From Erysipelotrichaceae bacterium (GTDB lineage: Bacteria > Bacillota_I > Bacilli_A > Erysipelotrichales > Erysipelotrichaceae), in assembly GCA_003520745.1 (NCBI GenBank), contig DOUE01000038.1:38005-62619 (forward strand): DNA of 24,615 nt, read 5' to 3'. The position numbers were made by a program, and so were the translations under genes. Below are positions 23,572 to 24,615 of this stretch, one piece after another. Position 1 is the first letter of the stretch. Each line of letters opens with the position of its first letter. The notes beneath the pieces were generated by a model. It was not told where the DNA came from. It was given only the letters and a program-made list of their open reading frames with translations, and did not search any database.

Positions 23572-24020
23572 CGTTCCAATTCCTCCACGAGTTTCGTATA
23601 CTTTTCACCATGGCAGCTCAATTTGAATTTACGGCTGGATTCACCGGTACGCGTGATGTCCAAGCGCAGATAGTCTTCAGGTAGCCGATCGATCATGTAA
23701 TCCGGCCACTCGATGACCGTTACGCCTTCGTCCTCGATCAGTTCCTCAAAACCGAGATCCTGATGCAATCCTTCCAAACGATACGCATCGATGTGATAGA
23801 GGGGTAATCTTCCTTGATAGACTTTCATGATCGTAAAGGTCGGCGAACTCACCGTGCGATGGATTTCCAAGCCCTTGGCCAACCCTTGGGTGAACGTCGT
23901 TTTACCGGAACCCAGATCCCCGCTTAAAAGGATGCATGTGCCCGCATCGAGAATCTTGCCTATTTTTTCACCGAACGCTTTGGTTTCAGTGGCGGATTTC
24001 GTTGTGATTTCTTTCTTCAT
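23568..24020 (-). CDS. tsaE: tRNA threonylcarbamoyladenosine biosynthesis ATPase TsaE
   Basis: P-loop ATPase that resets the TsaB-TsaD complex during t6A synthesis. The 150 residues have P-loop GDLGSGKT (34-41), SSPTFTIMKVY, LYHIDAYRL and the EWPD signature (104-107), all standard. It is the first gene of its operon, with an AGGAG site before the ATG and a promoter about 20 bases upstream. It stops in UGA, overlapping tsaB. Confidence 0.96.
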   Translation of the reverse strand: MKKEITTKSATETKAFGEKIGKILDAGTCILLSGDLGSGKTTFTQGLAKGLEIHRTVSSPTFTIMKVYQGRLPLYHIDAYRLEGLHQDLGFEELIEDEGVTVIEWPDYMIDRLPEDYLRLDITRTGESSRKFKLSCHGEKYTKLVEELER

Positions 24021-24040
24021 AGTATCTCCTGACGTTTCGA

Positions 24041-24069
24041 ATTATAGCATATCCTCTTGTATCCATAAA
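24041..24069 (-). promoter_or_regulatory. Extended -10 promoter of the tsaE operon
   Basis: Minus strand TGCTATAAT: a perfect TATAAT (24046-24041) with the TGn extension at 24049-24047. The -35 at 17 bases is weak (TTTATG). Predicted start near 24034, right after the rRNA terminator. Confidence 0.7.
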
Positions 24070-24074
24070 GTATA

Positions 24075-24104
24075 GTAAAAAAGAGCCCTTTCGCAAGAGC
24101 TCTT
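24075..24104 (-). terminator. Terminator of the rRNA operon
   Basis: Ten-base stem AAGAGCTCTT / AAGGGCTCTT (one T-G pair) around a four-base loop, followed by TTTT, located about 10 bases after the 5S rRNA. Confidence 0.9.
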
Positions 24105-24112
24105 CTTAAAAT

Positions 24113-24223
24113 CCGGCAGCGAGCTATCTTCACTATGGCATGCATAGCTAGTTTTGCCGCAAAAGTGCTTAACTTCTGTGTTCGGGATGGGAACAGGTGT
24201 GACCACTTTGCCATAACCACCGG
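24113..24223 (-). rRNA. rrf: 5S ribosomal RNA
   Basis: About 111 bases. The ends CCGGTGG and CTGCCGG pair with two wobbles. The conserved 5S core GGTCACACCTGTTCCCATCC followed by CGAACACAGAAGTTAAGC is present. Ends are estimated from the closing stem and could shift by a few bases. Confidence 0.93.
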
Positions 24224-24305
24224 ATGTGAGAGATGGTGTCTCTCAAAACCGAATAACAGATTTTTGTATTCTTTCGGGATTTGTGTTTTGTCAATGTTGT
24301 TTTGT
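24224..24305 (-). other. 23S-5S intergenic spacer
   Basis: About 82 bases between the rRNAs. On the minus strand it holds TTCGGTTTTGAGAGA, similar to spacers of Bacillus rrn operons, and a small hairpin GAGAGA / TCTCTC around a five-base loop (24229-24245), possibly a processing stem for the 5S precursor. No tRNA lies here. Confidence 0.6.

Positions 24306-24615
<310 letters not shown>

Overview
The window comes from a bacterium of the Bacilli side of the Bacillota. Four things point there: a t6A block (tsaE-tsaB-rimI-tsaD) close to rex and a YdiF-type ABC-F gene, as in Bacillus; an Ami/Opp peptide permease with streptococcal-style subunit sizes; G+rich Shine-Dalgarno sites; and typical sigma-A promoters. 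A V/A-type rotary ATPase and a phosphofructokinase with pyrophosphate-type active-site residues also fit the Acholeplasma/Izemoplasma-like relatives of Mollicutes. However, base composition is near half G+C by eye and UGA is used as a stop, so this is not a classical low-GC, UGA=Trp mycoplasma. That placement is inference. Every protein gene lies on the minus strand; the only plus-strand gene is tRNA-Ser(CGA).

In transcription order (right to left): positions 24615-24306 hold the 3' end of a 23S rRNA, followed by 5S rRNA and a strong terminator. A new extended -10 promoter then starts tsaE-tsaB-rimI-tsaD, with overlapping stops and starts. These are tRNA t6A modification genes plus a ribosomal-protein acetyltransferase. 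Next come rex (redox repressor, own promoter with a possible autoregulatory site), asnS, a LicD-family transferase, a membrane-anchored Amidase_3-like protein, ydiF (ABC-F) and pfp (PPi-phosphofructokinase, promoter nested in the end of ydiF). pfp ends at a terminator.

Positions 14050-13714 contain tRNA-Ser(CGA) on the plus strand with its own promoter and terminator, and a divergent regulatory region for the peptide permease. The operon oppA-oppB-oppC-oppD-oppF (13713-7249) has a long hairpin between oppA and oppB and ends in a clear terminator.

Positions 7116-1 carry a V/A-ATPase operon with a near-consensus promoter. Its order is H-like stalk, C, I, K, F, E, A, B; B runs off the window. 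C lies ahead of I, and E lies after F, unlike the more familiar I-K-E-C-F-A-B order.

No mobile element, CRISPR array or phage gene was seen. The most interesting items are the Amidase_3-like protein with an apparent loss of a zinc ligand beside LicD, the rearranged ATPase operon with its unusual K subunit, and several regulatory hairpins and palindromes.
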